The position numbers and the translations under genes are program-made. Positions 8,603 through 17,844 of a stretch of DNA of 64,000 nucleotides are shown in pieces; within the stretch, counting starts at the first letter, position 1, and each line of letters opens with the position of its first letter. This DNA is from Psychrobacter aquaticus CMS 56 (lineage in GTDB: Bacteria; Pseudomonadota; Gammaproteobacteria; Pseudomonadales; Moraxellaceae), in contig NZ_AUSW01000035.1 in the NCBI RefSeq assembly GCF_000471625.1, positions 62,001 through 126,000 on the forward strand, in the 5' to 3' direction. The notes under the pieces are model-generated. The model was not told the DNA's origin and ran no database searches. It saw only the letters and a list, made by a program, of their open reading frames with translations.

Positions 8603-8862
8603 GAGGATCACCTTTATATTAAGTTTATGTCTGACAGTCCGTTTATTGATTTTGTCAGCTACCTTTTGGGTATGGATCTATAATACGGAATAAGACATAG
8701 GAGAAACTTAGCGGGAACCAGGGGTTTTATTAGCAAGTAAATATAATACATACTGTATCTTTAATGGTATTCAGCCGTTACTTCATATTTAACTCGAATA
8801 CCATGTTTAACTTGAATACTATATTTTGAGGATGATAATGAAAGCTATTTGCAAAGGTATCA

Positions 8863-9090
8863 ATGATGTCAGATAAATTTCTAGAAAATACGACACTGAT
8901 CACGTATTCATCTTCGCAAGTGTCAGCAGCACCATGTAACGACATCGTAAAGCGTAAGTATTATTCTGCCAAATCTGATGAAGAGCACTACTATCTAGCG
9001 ATAGTCAATAATATCGAAGTCGCAGATCATCATACTTACTTTTTTAAGGTTGAGTTGACTCATTACTGTCAGTTATGTGTCAACTTTTGA
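8863..9090 (+). CDS. Hypothetical small protein
   Basis: A 75-codon frame with an AAAGGT sequence upstream of two adjacent ATGs. The product is hydrophilic, with several Cys and Tyr residues (APCNDIVKRKYYS; ADHHTYFFKVEL; HYCQLCVNF at the end). It has no membrane segment, signal peptide or family motif that I recognise. It stands alone on the plus strand between two minus-strand units. The composition is not obviously that of a chance frame, but there is no independent support, so it may not be a gene. Confidence 0.3.
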   Translation: MMSDKFLENTTLITYSSSQVSAAPCNDIVKRKYYSAKSDEEHYYLAIVNNIEVADHHTYFFKVELTHYCQLCVNF

Positions 9091-9122
9091 ATTTTAAAAG
9101 CGGTATTACGATAATTTAACCC

Positions 9123-9144
9123 CGTCAGGCACCGCTGCCTGACG
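9123..9144. repeat. Perfect inverted repeat
   Basis: CGTCAGGCA - CCGC - TGCCTGACG forms a 9-bp GC-rich stem with a four-base loop. It lies 33 bp after the stop of the small plus-strand frame. There is no T-tract on either side, so it is not a textbook terminator. Confidence 0.5.
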
Positions 9145-9330
9145 CAAGTGAATTTGCCTCCAATATATTCTAGACGGCTCACAAATAATCATATCAGTAA
9201 GACAATTTTGCTAGCATCACCTATCCATATCTCAGCGATTATGGTGTTAAGGACTATGATAATGAATTGTTAGCATAGGCAAGACTTTAAACTGAGTGCA
9301 GTATTTAAGGCTACTTATATATGGACTTCA

Positions 9331-10008
9331 TTAACTCAACAGTACCGCGCATAGACCGACAACCGCCATAATACGTTGAACAATCAAACTGTCTTGCAAG
9401 TGAGTGTTTAGATAGGTAGCAACGCCTTTGCCGACAGTATATAGACCTAGCATGGCAACAATCATACCTATAAAAAATCCAGCAGTATTACTGTTTGCAG
9501 GAACTTCAATGGCGTGCGCCGCACCATGGAACATAGCGAGTGCACCAAAGCCAACGATGGCTAAGTTATGCCATGTTTTGACTGAGGCTTCATTGCTTTG
9601 ATTCAGTGAATTGTTAAAGTAGCGGCTCATAAGCGCCATGGTGAGTAATATGATAGACAGTACGATACCGAATTCAATAAATACGCTGTTCAAGCTCACA
9701 CTTAAACTCAGTACAAATCCTGTTACTAGACCAATTAACAGTGCTATAAGGCCTTTTTTAAAACTGTGTATCTGAGTAAATAGCAGGCCCATACCTAGCG
9801 CTAACATAAGATGGTCTAACCCAGTTAAAGGATGCATGATACCAGACAATACTGAAGTGCTAAATGAGCCTTCTGCTGCTATCGAGCCATGCCCAGGGTG
9901 AGCCAATGCGAGTGTTGGTAGCAACGATAACAGTGCAAAGCCACTAATTATTGCCGCTTTGGTGTTGAAAGCGCTATATGTCATAGTTTGTGATATTTTT
10001 ATTGTCAT
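9331..10008 (-). CDS. ureJ: HupE/UreJ-family nickel (urease accessory) permease
   Basis: A 225-residue inner-membrane protein with a signal-like first helix (AIISGFALLSLLPTLALA), then HPGHG at the mature N-terminus. The family signature HPLTGLDHLMLALGMGLL follows, with five to six further helices and a second His-containing helix (MFHGAAHAIEVP). HupE/UreJ proteins are secondary nickel transporters that supply urease or hydrogenase. It is the last gene of the urt-ure block, 117 bp after ureG, and has its own AAGGATG ribosome-binding site. No hydrogenase genes are present, so nickel supply to the adjacent urease is the natural role. Confidence 0.9.
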   Translation of the reverse strand: MTIKISQTMTYSAFNTKAAIISGFALLSLLPTLALAHPGHGSIAAEGSFSTSVLSGIMHPLTGLDHLMLALGMGLLFTQIHSFKKGLIALLIGLVTGFVLSLSVSLNSVFIEFGIVLSIILLTMALMSRYFNNSLNQSNEASVKTWHNLAIVGFGALAMFHGAAHAIEVPANSNTAGFFIGMIVAMLGLYTVGKGVATYLNTHLQDSLIVQRIMAVVGLCAVLLS

Positions 10009-10125
10009 GATACATCCTTAATGAGGAAACAAATCGATATAAAAACTGACTGATAATCCGCTTATCCGTCAGCAGTTCGTAAAGCAGCTATTTATTTCAT
10101 AATATAAGACATTATAGGCAATATT

Positions 10126-10779
10126 CTACGCCGCATTTATCATGCCTTTATCTAATATAAAGGCAACAATGTCATCAAGGCCTTCGCCTGTTTTCATGTT
10201 ACTAAAGACCACAGGTTTATCGCCGCGCATTTTTTTGGCATCACGTGCCATAACTTCAAGTGACGCGCCTACGAGAGGGGCGAGGTCAGTTTTATTGATA
10301 ATGAGTAAGTCCGATTTCATGATGCCAGGCCCCCCTTTACGAGGAATTTTATCGCCTGCTGAAACATCAATGACATACAAAGTTAAGTCGGACAGTTCTG
10401 GGCTAAAAGTTGCTGCCAAATTGTCACCACCCGATTCGATAATAATAAGTTCGAGACCTGTGAATTGGGCTTGTAATTCGGCAATGGCAGATAGGTTAAT
10501 TGAGGCATCTTCACGAATGGCAGTATGTGGGCAGCCACCGGTTTCTACACCGCGAATGCGCTCAGCTGGCATGGCCTCATGGCGGGTTAAAAATTCAGAG
10601 TCTTCTTTGGTATAAATATCATTGGTCACTACTGCCATATTGACGTCATCCCGCAGGCGTTGACATAGTCTTAGCGTTAATGCTGTTTTTCCTGAGCCAA
10701 CGGGACCGCCAATACCTAGACGAAGAGGAGACAGTGTCGTGTCTAGATTTTTGTTTTCGACTTTAGGTGTCAGTGCCAT
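10126..10779 (-). CDS. ureG: Urease accessory GTPase UreG
   Basis: A 217-residue SIMIBI-class GTPase that delivers nickel to apo-urease in a complex with UreF and UreD. The P-loop [14 protein letters not shown] lies at about residues 22-35. The metal-binding CPH motif is seen in [13 protein letters not shown], the Walker-B-like [11 protein letters not shown] follows, and the guanine-recognition NKTD is in [14 protein letters not shown]. Length and motifs are normal. It follows ureF by 37 bp. Confidence 0.97.
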   Translation of the reverse strand: MALTPKVENKNLDTTLSPLRLGIGGPVGSGKTALTLRLCQRLRDDVNMAVVTNDIYTKEDSEFLTRHEAMPAERIRGVETGGCPHTAIREDASINLSAIAELQAQFTGLELIIIESGGDNLAATFSPELSDLTLYVIDVSAGDKIPRKGGPGIMKSDLLIINKTDLAPLVGASLEVMARDAKKMRGDKPVVFSNMKTGEGLDDIVAFILDKGMINAA

Positions 10780-10816
10780 AAATAAAGTTCCTTTATAAGT
10801 ATGATGTAAATAGTGA

Positions 10817-11614
10817 TTAAGAGCGAAATAAACGGCTGTATTGCCTTTCGTGCTGACAAGACAGTATCGCTAAATTTGGTAGGTTAGCGGACATATGTAG
10901 CTGTTGATAAAGTAGATTCAGCTTTACGTTAGCCTCTAAAGGCATATCTTGAACTTGCAAAAATCTTCGCTTGACGTTGGCCGCCAATGCCTGTATTTGC
11001 TGACTTAATAACTGTTGTAACTGCCAAATAATGCGCTGTCCTGCCATTTGCCCAAGCGGTACGGTCTTGACCGCAGCCAACACCATATTTTCTATTTGAC
11101 CAAAGGCGTAGGTGGTTATGGCTGGTACAGGCTTAAGCTGCCAGTGCGAGCTGATATGGGCAAAGAGTGGCAAAAACCCATGGGCAAGTAAGCTGTCAGG
11201 CACGTCAAGCTCAAGGACATCACCAAGCCATGCTGATAAAGAAAGAGCCAATTGGCTTGACTCATAGACAAACTCTTTGCTTTCACGGCTGGCATGGTAA
11301 TCTGCACCTAAAGCGTCAGCAAGTGCAACGTCATCAATCATAAGTGCTTCAATCATAAGCGCCAGTAGCGGTAGCTCATACCGACACAATGCCAGCTCCA
11401 GATAGTCACTCATAAACGCTAAACTACTGCTTTCATTATAAATTAGCCCTGACTCAATAGCGGGTTCTATGCCTTGCGAGTAGGTATAACTGCCAATAGG
11501 TAGGTTACTTGAAGCCAGCATTAACAGACGTCCAGTTACCTCTGTATTATGCAGATCATTTATACCTTGTACTGTACGGGTAGTCTGCTGTGAGTGTGTG
11601 GCATGATTAGTCAT
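10817..11614 (-). CDS. ureF: Urease accessory protein UreF
   Basis: About 265 residues. The start at ATG 11614 overlaps the end of ureE by 8 bp. The open frame continues upstream inside ureE, but that part is only the shadow of the histidine-rich tail. The family opening [27 protein letters not shown] is clear, and the all-helical remainder ([17 protein letters not shown]) fits UreF. UreF bridges UreD and UreG during nickel insertion and acts as a GTPase-activating factor. The N-terminus of about 30 residues before the conserved part is longer than in many homologues. Confidence 0.93.
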   Translation of the reverse strand: MTNHATHSQQTTRTVQGINDLHNTEVTGRLLMLASSNLPIGSYTYSQGIEPAIESGLIYNESSSLAFMSDYLELALCRYELPLLALMIEALMIDDVALADALGADYHASRESKEFVYESSQLALSLSAWLGDVLELDVPDSLLAHGFLPLFAHISSHWQLKPVPAITTYAFGQIENMVLAAVKTVPLGQMAGQRIIWQLQQLLSQQIQALAANVKRRFLQVQDMPLEANVKLNLLYQQLHMSANLPNLAILSCQHERQYSRLFRS

Positions 11615-12185
11615 GAGTATGCTCATGATGGCTATGAGCGTCAGAGTGATTATGCTGATGGTTATCGCTATTTTCCTGAGCATGGTTGTGGTCACGATTG
11701 TGACCATGAGAGTGTCCACCAAGGTCGCCTTTATAGGCACCAGTCTCTGGTTCAAACGGCGCTTGTACGGCTTGGGTATGTAGTCCAAGTTGATGTAACA
11801 TCGCTTCTAAAACATGATCAGGCTCAAAGTACAGGGCTTTAGGTGTAATCATTAATGGCACATGACGATTACCTAAATGGTAAGCGCTTTTCATAAGGTC
11901 AAAACCATTATCAGCAGTCACTTCGATTAAGGCTTGATTAGCGGCCATAATCTGTATTAGGTTGCCTTGATGGTCTGCTAAAACACTGCTATTTTTAATA
12001 GTTTCCGTACGTGGCAAGTCAACACCAATGGTTTGGTGGTGCTGTGTTTCTGCCTTAAAACGGCTACGCTGACGGGTGTCAAAATCTAAATATAAAAAGT
12101 TTTCTGCCTGTTTTTGCCTATCAATAATCGCTTGTTGTTCAGCGCTTAGGGTTGATTGGTCAAGACGTTGCGTATAAATGTTCAT
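11607..12185 (-). CDS. ureE: Urease nickel metallochaperone UreE with His-rich tail
   Basis: A 192-residue protein with the UreE N-terminal domain. The metal-binding domain has the conserved nickel His in SAYHLGNRHVPLMI. The C-terminus (about residues 158-192) is a histidine-rich nickel-storage tail (HSHGHNRDHNHAQE, then [15 protein letters not shown]). UreE brings Ni to the UreDFG complex. It overlaps ureF by 8 bp, implying translational coupling. The tail explains the His-rich shadow frames on this stretch. Confidence 0.95.
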   Translation of the reverse strand: MNIYTQRLDQSTLSAEQQAIIDRQKQAENFLYLDFDTRQRSRFKAETQHHQTIGVDLPRTETIKNSSVLADHQGNLIQIMAANQALIEVTADNGFDLMKSAYHLGNRHVPLMITPKALYFEPDHVLEAMLHQLGLHTQAVQAPFEPETGAYKGDLGGHSHGHNRDHNHAQENSDNHQHNHSDAHSHHEHTHD

Positions 12186-12259
12186 AATTGTGTTTACAGT
12201 CCGTTAAAGTAGATGATTCATAGCTGATGGGGAATTATCAGCACAACAATAAAAACCAG

Positions 12260-14392
12260 TTAGAATAAAAAGTAACGCTGTGCCATCGGTAGATGTTCCG
12301 CAGGCTCACAGGTTAATAGCTCACCATCGGCATATACTTCATAGGTCTCAGGATTGACCTCCATATTGGGACAGTAGCTGTTAAACTTCATGTCTTGTTT
12401 GCGTACTTGGCGGATGTTATGTACTGCTTTAATGACTTTTTCTAGTCCTAATTGCTTGTCAACGCCTTTGTCTATCGCAGCGCTTGACATAAAAGTCATG
12501 CAAGTTTGCGCCACTGTTTTGGGAAAGCTACCAAACATGCTGCGATAATGCACAGGCTGCGGGGTAGCGATGGAAGCATTGGGGTCGCCCATGGGCGCTG
12601 CCGCAATCAAACCGCCTTTTATGATAAGGTCAGGCTTTACCCCAAAAAATGCCGGCGACCATAAAATTAAATCTGCCCATTTCCCTATTTCAACTGACCC
12701 CACTTCATCACTAATGCCATGAGTGATGGCAGGATTTATGGTGTATTTTGCGAGATAGCGTTTAATGCGAAAATTGTCATTGCCGCTATCAGAGTCAATA
12801 GGACTTAGCATGATATGCGCTAAGGATTGCTCAGTTTTAGCCGATTGATCAGGAGCCAAGTGACCACGTTGTGCTTTCATCTTATCAGCCGTTTGCCACG
12901 TGCGAATAATGACTTCTCCCACGCGTCCCATCGCCTGCGAATCACTACTCATCATGGAGATAGCGCCCATATCTTGTAAAATATCTTCAGCGGCAATGGT
13001 CTCTTTACGAATACGGCTTTCTGCAAAAGCCACATCTTCAGCAATGGCTGGGCTTAGATGGTGACAAACCATGAGCATGTCGAGATGCTCGTCAATGGTA
13101 TTAATAGTGAAAGGGCGCGTTGGGTTGGTTGATGAGGGTAAGACGTTGGTTTCAGCAATAGCTTTTAAAATATCTGGTGCATGACCACCGCCAGCGCCTT
13201 CGGTATGGAAGGTGTGAATACAGCGGTCTTTAAAGGCGCCTAGCGTACTATCTAAATAACCGCTCTCATTTAACGTGTCAGTATGAATAGCAACTTGCAC
13301 ATCATATTTTTCAGCCACGCTAAGGCAATTATCAATAGCTTTGGGCGTGGAGCCCCAGTCTTCATGCAGCTTAAGCCCGATAGCACCCGCTTCAATCTGC
13401 TCTACAATGGGGGCGGGTAAACTGACGTTGCCTTTGCCTAGGAGTCCGATATTCATCGGAATAGAGTCGGTCGCTTTTAGCATGCTGTGAATATGATAAG
13501 CACCAGGAGTGCACGTTGTGGCTAGAGTACCTTCAGCAGGTCCCGTACCACCACCTAACATCGTAGTCACACCAGACATTAGCGCCGTTTCACATTGCTG
13601 CGGTGCAATGAAGTGAATATGGCTATCAACTCCGCCAGCAGTTAAGATTTTACCTTCTCCTGCGATGATTTCGGTAGCTGCTCCGATAGGCAAAGTGATA
13701 TTGGGCTGAATATCAGGGTTACCGGCTTTACCGATACCGCTAATGCGGCCTTCTTTGATAGCGACATCTGCCTTATAGATACCGCTGTAGTCCACAATCA
13801 AAGCATTGGTGATAATAGTATCGGCAACTTGGTTACCCAGTAGCTGTGATTGACCCATACCATCGCGGATAACCTTGCCACCACCAAATTTAACCTCTTC
13901 ACCAATGCTGATGCTATCAGTATCAGTACGTTGGTCAATATGACTGGTCAAATCGTATTCAACCTCAAGCCATAAATCCGTATCTGCCAAGCGTACTTTG
14001 TCCCCTGTGGTAGGGCCAAAATGCTCGGCATAAATACGTCTGTCAATGCGTTTTTGGGAAGTGTTTTTGGTTGCTTTGACAACAGCTGGCCCCATGACTT
14101 TTCCCGTAAAACCATAGATGTGTTGTCTACCGGCGATGGCAACCAGCTCAACTTCGCGCGCTTGTCCTGGCTCAAAGCGTACAGCAGTACCAGATAGGAT
14201 GTTTAGTCGGTATCCAATTGTTAACTCTCGATCAAAGCTGAGTGCTGCGTTTACTTCAAAGAAGTGATAGTGAGAGCCGATTTGAATAGGGCGGTCGCCA
14301 GTATTTATTACCGTTATGGTTTGGACGTATCGCCCAGCATTCAAAGCCATATCGCCTGCTTTAATATTATATTCGCCTGCTTTTATTGTCAT
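12260..14392 (-). CDS. ureC: Fused urease beta-alpha subunit (UreB-UreC)
   Basis: One uninterrupted 710-codon frame. Residues 1-95 are a complete beta subunit ([23 protein letters not shown]). Residues 96-115 form a linker, and the catalytic alpha subunit runs from about residue 115 ([20 protein letters not shown]) to the end. Active-site residues are all present: H258/H260 (HIH), the carbamylatable K341 ([10 protein letters not shown]), H370, H396 ([12 protein letters not shown]), the flap Cys443-His444 (MVCHHL) and D484. Bacterial ureases normally encode beta and alpha separately. An ATG at 14095, inside the linker and preceded by GGGA, could allow a separate alpha chain. The gamma subunit is a separate gene upstream. 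Confidence 0.95.
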   Translation of the reverse strand: MTIKAGEYNIKAGDMALNAGRYVQTITVINTGDRPIQIGSHYHFFEVNAALSFDRELTIGYRLNILSGTAVRFEPGQAREVELVAIAGRQHIYGFTGKVMGPAVVKATKNTSQKRIDRRIYAEHFGPTTGDKVRLADTDLWLEVEYDLTSHIDQRTDTDSISIGEEVKFGGGKVIRDGMGQSQLLGNQVADTIITNALIVDYSGIYKADVAIKEGRISGIGKAGNPDIQPNITLPIGAATEIIAGEGKILTAGGVDSHIHFIAPQQCETALMSGVTTMLGGGTGPAEGTLATTCTPGAYHIHSMLKATDSIPMNIGLLGKGNVSLPAPIVEQIEAGAIGLKLHEDWGSTPKAIDNCLSVAEKYDVQVAIHTDTLNESGYLDSTLGAFKDRCIHTFHTEGAGGGHAPDILKAIAETNVLPSSTNPTRPFTINTIDEHLDMLMVCHHLSPAIAEDVAFAESRIRKETIAAEDILQDMGAISMMSSDSQAMGRVGEVIIRTWQTADKMKAQRGHLAPDQSAKTEQSLAHIMLSPIDSDSGNDNFRIKRYLAKYTINPAITHGISDEVGSVEIGKWADLILWSPAFFGVKPDLIIKGGLIAAAPMGDPNASIATPQPVHYRSMFGSFPKTVAQTCMTFMSSAAIDKGVDKQLGLEKVIKAVHNIRQVRKQDMKFNSYCPNMEVNPETYEVYADGELLTCEPAEHLPMAQRYFLF

Positions 14393-14547
14393 TTTTATTA
14401 TCCTTAATTATCTTATCGCATTAGCTACAATTTAATTTCAAAGCGCTTTTTGTTTGATACCGTTTTACTAGTAGGTTATATCGTTCCTTAGTGTGACTCA
14501 TTACTAGCGCAGGGACTCGCCAGTAGACAGCGAGATACACAAACAAG

Positions 14548-14850
14548 CTATACGATGGGATTATGCACCGTGACAAGCTTAGTACCATCAGGGAAAGTGG
14601 CTTCAACTTGTACATCGCTTATCATTTCTGCAATACCTTCCATGACGTCATCGGCAGAGAGATAGGTGGCTCCCTCGCTCATTAGTTGCGCTACGGTTTT
14701 GCCATCACGCGCGCCTTCCATCAGTAACATGCTGATATAAGCGATAGACTCAGGATAATTAAGCTTGACGCCACGATTTTTGCGACGTTCCGCCACCATG
14801 CCCGCCGTAAATAGCAAGAGCTTATCTTTTTCTGTGGGATTTAATTGCAT
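14548..14850 (-). CDS. ureA: Urease gamma subunit UreA
   Basis: A 100-residue protein, the standard length for a bacterial urease gamma subunit. Motifs include [42 protein letters not shown] and the C-terminal [18 protein letters not shown]. It starts with an AAGGA ribosome-binding site. It is a structural, non-catalytic part of the urease trimer and precedes the fused beta-alpha gene by about 155 bp, an unusually long spacer for this operon. Confidence 0.97.
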   Translation of the reverse strand: MQLNPTEKDKLLLFTAGMVAERRKNRGVKLNYPESIAYISMLLMEGARDGKTVAQLMSEGATYLSADDVMEGIAEMISDVQVEATFPDGTKLVTVHNPIV

Positions 14851-14986
14851 AAAGCTTCCTTAATAATTATTGTTCTTTGAAAGTTATTAACCGTTTTTAA
14901 TCTTTATAAAATAAATATGCTAAGTAGAGTCACTCTGGTTTGATTCAGCATTGTTTAAAAATGAGAGTATGTAGCAGTACATGATA

Positions 14987-16003
14987 TTAGGTATCCCAAA
15001 TCCTTGGTCGATGAGGCTCAAGCGCATACCATATAGACCGTACAAGCTCGCGAATTTGATAAAAAGCCTCAAAGCAGGCACGCACATCTGCCCCTAGATA
15101 ACGGCAATTGATACCTTGAAAATTGTGAGTACAGTGAATGGGTAGTGACTGCGTATCAATGAGACTGCGTATCTCGGTAATAGTGGAATCTAAATACTGA
15201 CCAAGCTTGAGCGGATTATTCTGTAGTTCTGGTGCAATGACCTCGGTGCTAGGTATTGCCCAAAAAGAGCCATGAACATGTTGATTATTCAGTCCTAATG
15301 GTGAGGTAAACCAGCGGGTATTTGCTTGCTGTGAGGTGCATTCACTGACTAATAAATGGCCATCACGCCATATCTCCAAGCGGTTGGCATAATGACCATT
15401 AGCAAAAGTCTCTTGATGCGCTTGACGTCCAAATACCGCAATATCCCAAGTTAACAAACTTGCCGTCTTAGCTAAATAAAAGCGATTATTGGCATTAGAG
15501 TCGGAATAATCGTAATAAATACTTTCTTGAGGTAGCCATTCAAGAATAGCGTGGTCATCGAGGCGGGCGTCGATATATTGTTCTGCGCTGACGGCCTCGT
15601 TTAAAGTATTGTCGATAAAATGGAAGCAGGAGCTATTGTCGAGAGGATGGTCAAAGTCGTTGCTAGTTGTCGCTTGGGTATCCTCGGTAGGTTTTGATAA
15701 ATCGTTGGGTTTAGAGGAGCGTAATGATTTGCGTTGCCCATACCATTTGCCGGCTCCAGGAGTAGTAATCACAGCATGGCTATTAGATTGTAGGTTGAAT
15801 GCCAACGTTAAGCGGTCATCATCAGCAATGCCAGCAGGAGGATACAACACATAAATATGGCAAATCCCTGCTTGACTATCAGGTTCAGGATACAGCGCAC
15901 GCTGCACCATTAATGCCCCAGTATGGGCACGATGATACAGCCGAGTTTTTGCAGTATTAGAGGTGCAGTCGAAATGAAGCTGTAGTGAGGATTGCCAAGT
16001 CAA
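14987..16003 (-). CDS. ureD: Urease accessory protein UreD (UreH)
   Basis: A 338-residue scaffold protein that binds apo-urease and, with UreF and UreG, carries nickel to the active site. Recognisable stretches are LYHRAHTGALMVQRALYPE, VLYPPAGIADDDRLTLAF, SHAVITTPGAGKWYG and the C-terminal LGADVRACFEAFYQIRELVR. A Ser/Asp/Thr-rich insertion at about residues 95-125 (SSKPNDLSKPTEDTQATTS) makes it somewhat longer than typical family members. It is the first urease gene after urtE, 128 bp downstream. Confidence 0.93.
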   Translation of the reverse strand: MTWQSSLQLHFDCTSNTAKTRLYHRAHTGALMVQRALYPEPDSQAGICHIYVLYPPAGIADDDRLTLAFNLQSNSHAVITTPGAGKWYGQRKSLRSSKPNDLSKPTEDTQATTSNDFDHPLDNSSCFHFIDNTLNEAVSAEQYIDARLDDHAILEWLPQESIYYDYSDSNANNRFYLAKTASLLTWDIAVFGRQAHQETFANGHYANRLEIWRDGHLLVSECTSQQANTRWFTSPLGLNNQHVHGSFWAIPSTEVIAPELQNNPLKLGQYLDSTITEIRSLIDTQSLPIHCTHNFQGINCRYLGADVRACFEAFYQIRELVRSIWYALEPHRPRIWDT

Positions 16004-16131
16004 AATATAATATCCTTGAAACTATGCAGTATATTGCCAAACCCTAAATCCAATTATGACCACTAATAAAAATATAAGGTATATTATTTTCTCAAAATTT
16101 TGTTCAATACGCAGAACCTAGTGGCTGCTAA

Positions 16132-16830
16132 CTAGATTGCCACCAATTCTTGAATATTGTTTTCTGCCATGTCACATCCAGCCCCTTGAGCAACCACTTG
16201 TCCTCTAGAAAGCACGGTATAGTTATCGGCGAGTTCTTCAGCAAACTCATAAAACTGCTCGACTAAAACGATTGCCATATCGCCTTTATTAGCAAGACTA
16301 CGAATGACTCTACCGATGTCTTTAATGATTGATGGTTGAATACCTTCAGTAGGCTCATCCAGTACTAGCACGCGTGGCTCTGAAGCAAGCGCACGAGCAA
16401 TAGCGAGCTGTTGCTGCTGACCGCCTGATAGATCACCGCCGCGGCGATGTTTCATCTCATCCAGTACTGGAAATATATCATATAAGTGTTTGGGTACTTT
16501 ACTCGCTTTACGTTGAGAGAATTTCGCCATCCCAATGAGAATGTTTTCTTCAACGGTTAAAGTGGAAAAGATATCGCGTCCTTGTGGCACATAAGCGAGT
16601 CCTGCGCGCACACGCTGCTCAGGTGTCATCTTACTAATATCATTACCGTCTAATAAAATTTCACCGGATCTTATTGGTAGAATGCCCATCAAGCATTTAA
16701 GCAAGGTGGTTTTACCGACGCCATTGCGACCCAGTACGACGCTACATTCTCCCACCGGTGCGGCGAGGGTGACATCACGTAAGATGTGACTGCCGCCGTA
16801 ATATTGATTTATAGCATTAATTTCTAGCAT
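16132..16830 (-). CDS. urtE: Urea ABC transporter ATP-binding protein UrtE
   Basis: A 232-residue ABC ATPase of the LivF/UrtE type. It has Walker A (LGRNGVGKTTLLKCL), the Q-loop region (YVPQGRDIFSTLTVEEN), the signature LSGGQQQQLAIARAL and Walker B (VLVLDEPTEGIQPSI). UrtE forms the ATPase heterodimer with UrtD on the cytoplasmic face of the UrtBC channel. The specific call over branched-chain amino acid LivF rests on the full urtABCDE order immediately upstream of the urease genes. Confidence 0.95.
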   Translation of the reverse strand: MLEINAINQYYGGSHILRDVTLAAPVGECSVVLGRNGVGKTTLLKCLMGILPIRSGEILLDGNDISKMTPEQRVRAGLAYVPQGRDIFSTLTVEENILIGMAKFSQRKASKVPKHLYDIFPVLDEMKHRRGGDLSGGQQQQLAIARALASEPRVLVLDEPTEGIQPSIIKDIGRVIRSLANKGDMAIVLVEQFYEFAEELADNYTVLSRGQVVAQGAGCDMAENNIQELVAI

Positions 16831-16875
16831 ATCACTACCTCTATTTTTAGGTCTATTTCTAAGCAGTACTATCCG

Positions 16876-17844
16876 TTACCGACCCAAGTAAGTCTCAATA
16901 ACGGCCTCATTATTCTGTACGTCAGCTAACGTGCCTTCAGCCAAAATAGCGCCATTTGCTAAGACCGTTACTTTCTCGCTGATGGCGTCAATAAAGGTCA
17001 TATCATGTTCAACCACGATTAGGGTGTGATTCTTTTTAAGGCGCAGACATAACTCAGCGGTGTGTTCGGTTTCGGCATCTGTCATGCCTGCTACTGGCTC
17101 GTCAAGTAAAATAAGCTTTGGTCTTTGCATCAGTAACATTCCAATTTCTAACCACTGTTTTTGACCATGAGATAACAGTCCAGCTGGCTTGTTAATCATA
17201 TCTTTTAAGCGTATTTGATCTAATGTTGAGTCAAGCGTATCTTTGATGTCGGCGTCAATTTTAGTAAACCAGCTTTTTGACACCCGTTTGTCTTTTGGCG
17301 CGGCCAGCATTAAGTTGTCGAGTACGGTAAATTTCTCAAATACGGTAGGTTTTTGAAACTTACGGCCAATGCCTGCTTCGGCTATTTCTTCGGTAGATAG
17401 TTTTGCTAAATTATGTACTTGACCAAAAAATGCGCTACCTTTTGTCGGCCGCGTTTTACCAGTGATAACATCCATTAACGTCGTCTTACCTGCGCCATTA
17501 GGACCGATGATGCAGCGTAGCTCGCCCGCCTCAATATATAAAGATAAATTATTGAGTGCCCGAAACGAGTCAAACCACACGCTAACTTCTTCCAAATAAA
17601 GCGCAATACTATGTCTCATATCTGGACCTGATTTAGAAACAGGTTGAGCGAAGCCGCCACTATCTCCATAATCTTCAGCCAAAGTAGTGACTGGTCGGGC
17701 AGGCGTGGTCTCTGCAATCGTTATGTTGCTTGCATTTTCAAGAGTTTCCATTGGCTTATTAGTACTAGTAGGGTTATTTACATTTTTAATAAGTGCATCG
17801 TTAGCAGTCTTTTGGAAAGTAGTATTATTAGATATTATTGACAT
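16876..17844 (-). CDS. urtD: Urea ABC transporter ATP-binding protein UrtD with N-terminal extension
   Basis: A 322-residue ABC ATPase of the LivG/UrtD type: Walker A (IIGPNGAGKTTLMDVITG), Q loop (GRKFQKPTVFEKFTV), signature LLSHGQKQWLEIGMLL, Walker B (LILLDEPVAGM) and switch His (VVEHDM). About 80 residues precede the conserved ATPase start (LYLEEVSVWFDSF). They are Thr/Asn/Ser-rich and without a motif, so the true start may be internal (several Met codons exist). The start codon overlaps the urtC stop by one base (TAATG), which favours the long form through translational coupling. Confidence 0.94.
   Translation of the reverse strand: MSIISNNTTFQKTANDALIKNVNNPTSTNKPMETLENASNITIAETTPARPVTTLAEDYGDSGGFAQPVSKSGPDMRHSIALYLEEVSVWFDSFRALNNLSLYIEAGELRCIIGPNGAGKTTLMDVITGKTRPTKGSAFFGQVHNLAKLSTEEIAEAGIGRKFQKPTVFEKFTVLDNLMLAAPKDKRVSKSWFTKIDADIKDTLDSTLDQIRLKDMINKPAGLLSHGQKQWLEIGMLLMQRPKLILLDEPVAGMTDAETEHTAELCLRLKKNHTLIVVEHDMTFIDAISEKVTVLANGAILAEGTLADVQNNEAVIETYLGR

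Noticed and set aside
10142-10615. 157-codon plus-strand open frame opposite ureG
   Set aside because: It is antisense to a gene with complete motifs, and its composition is that of a mirror frame.
11615-11788. Upstream extension of the ureF frame inside ureE
   Set aside because: It is the alternative frame of the His-rich ureE tail; the UreF family starts after the ATG at 11614.
12260-14392. UreB-UreC fusion as a sequencing artefact
   Set aside because: Both domains are complete and the linker is a natural in-frame sequence with no sign of a lost stop; a single missed base would not give this.
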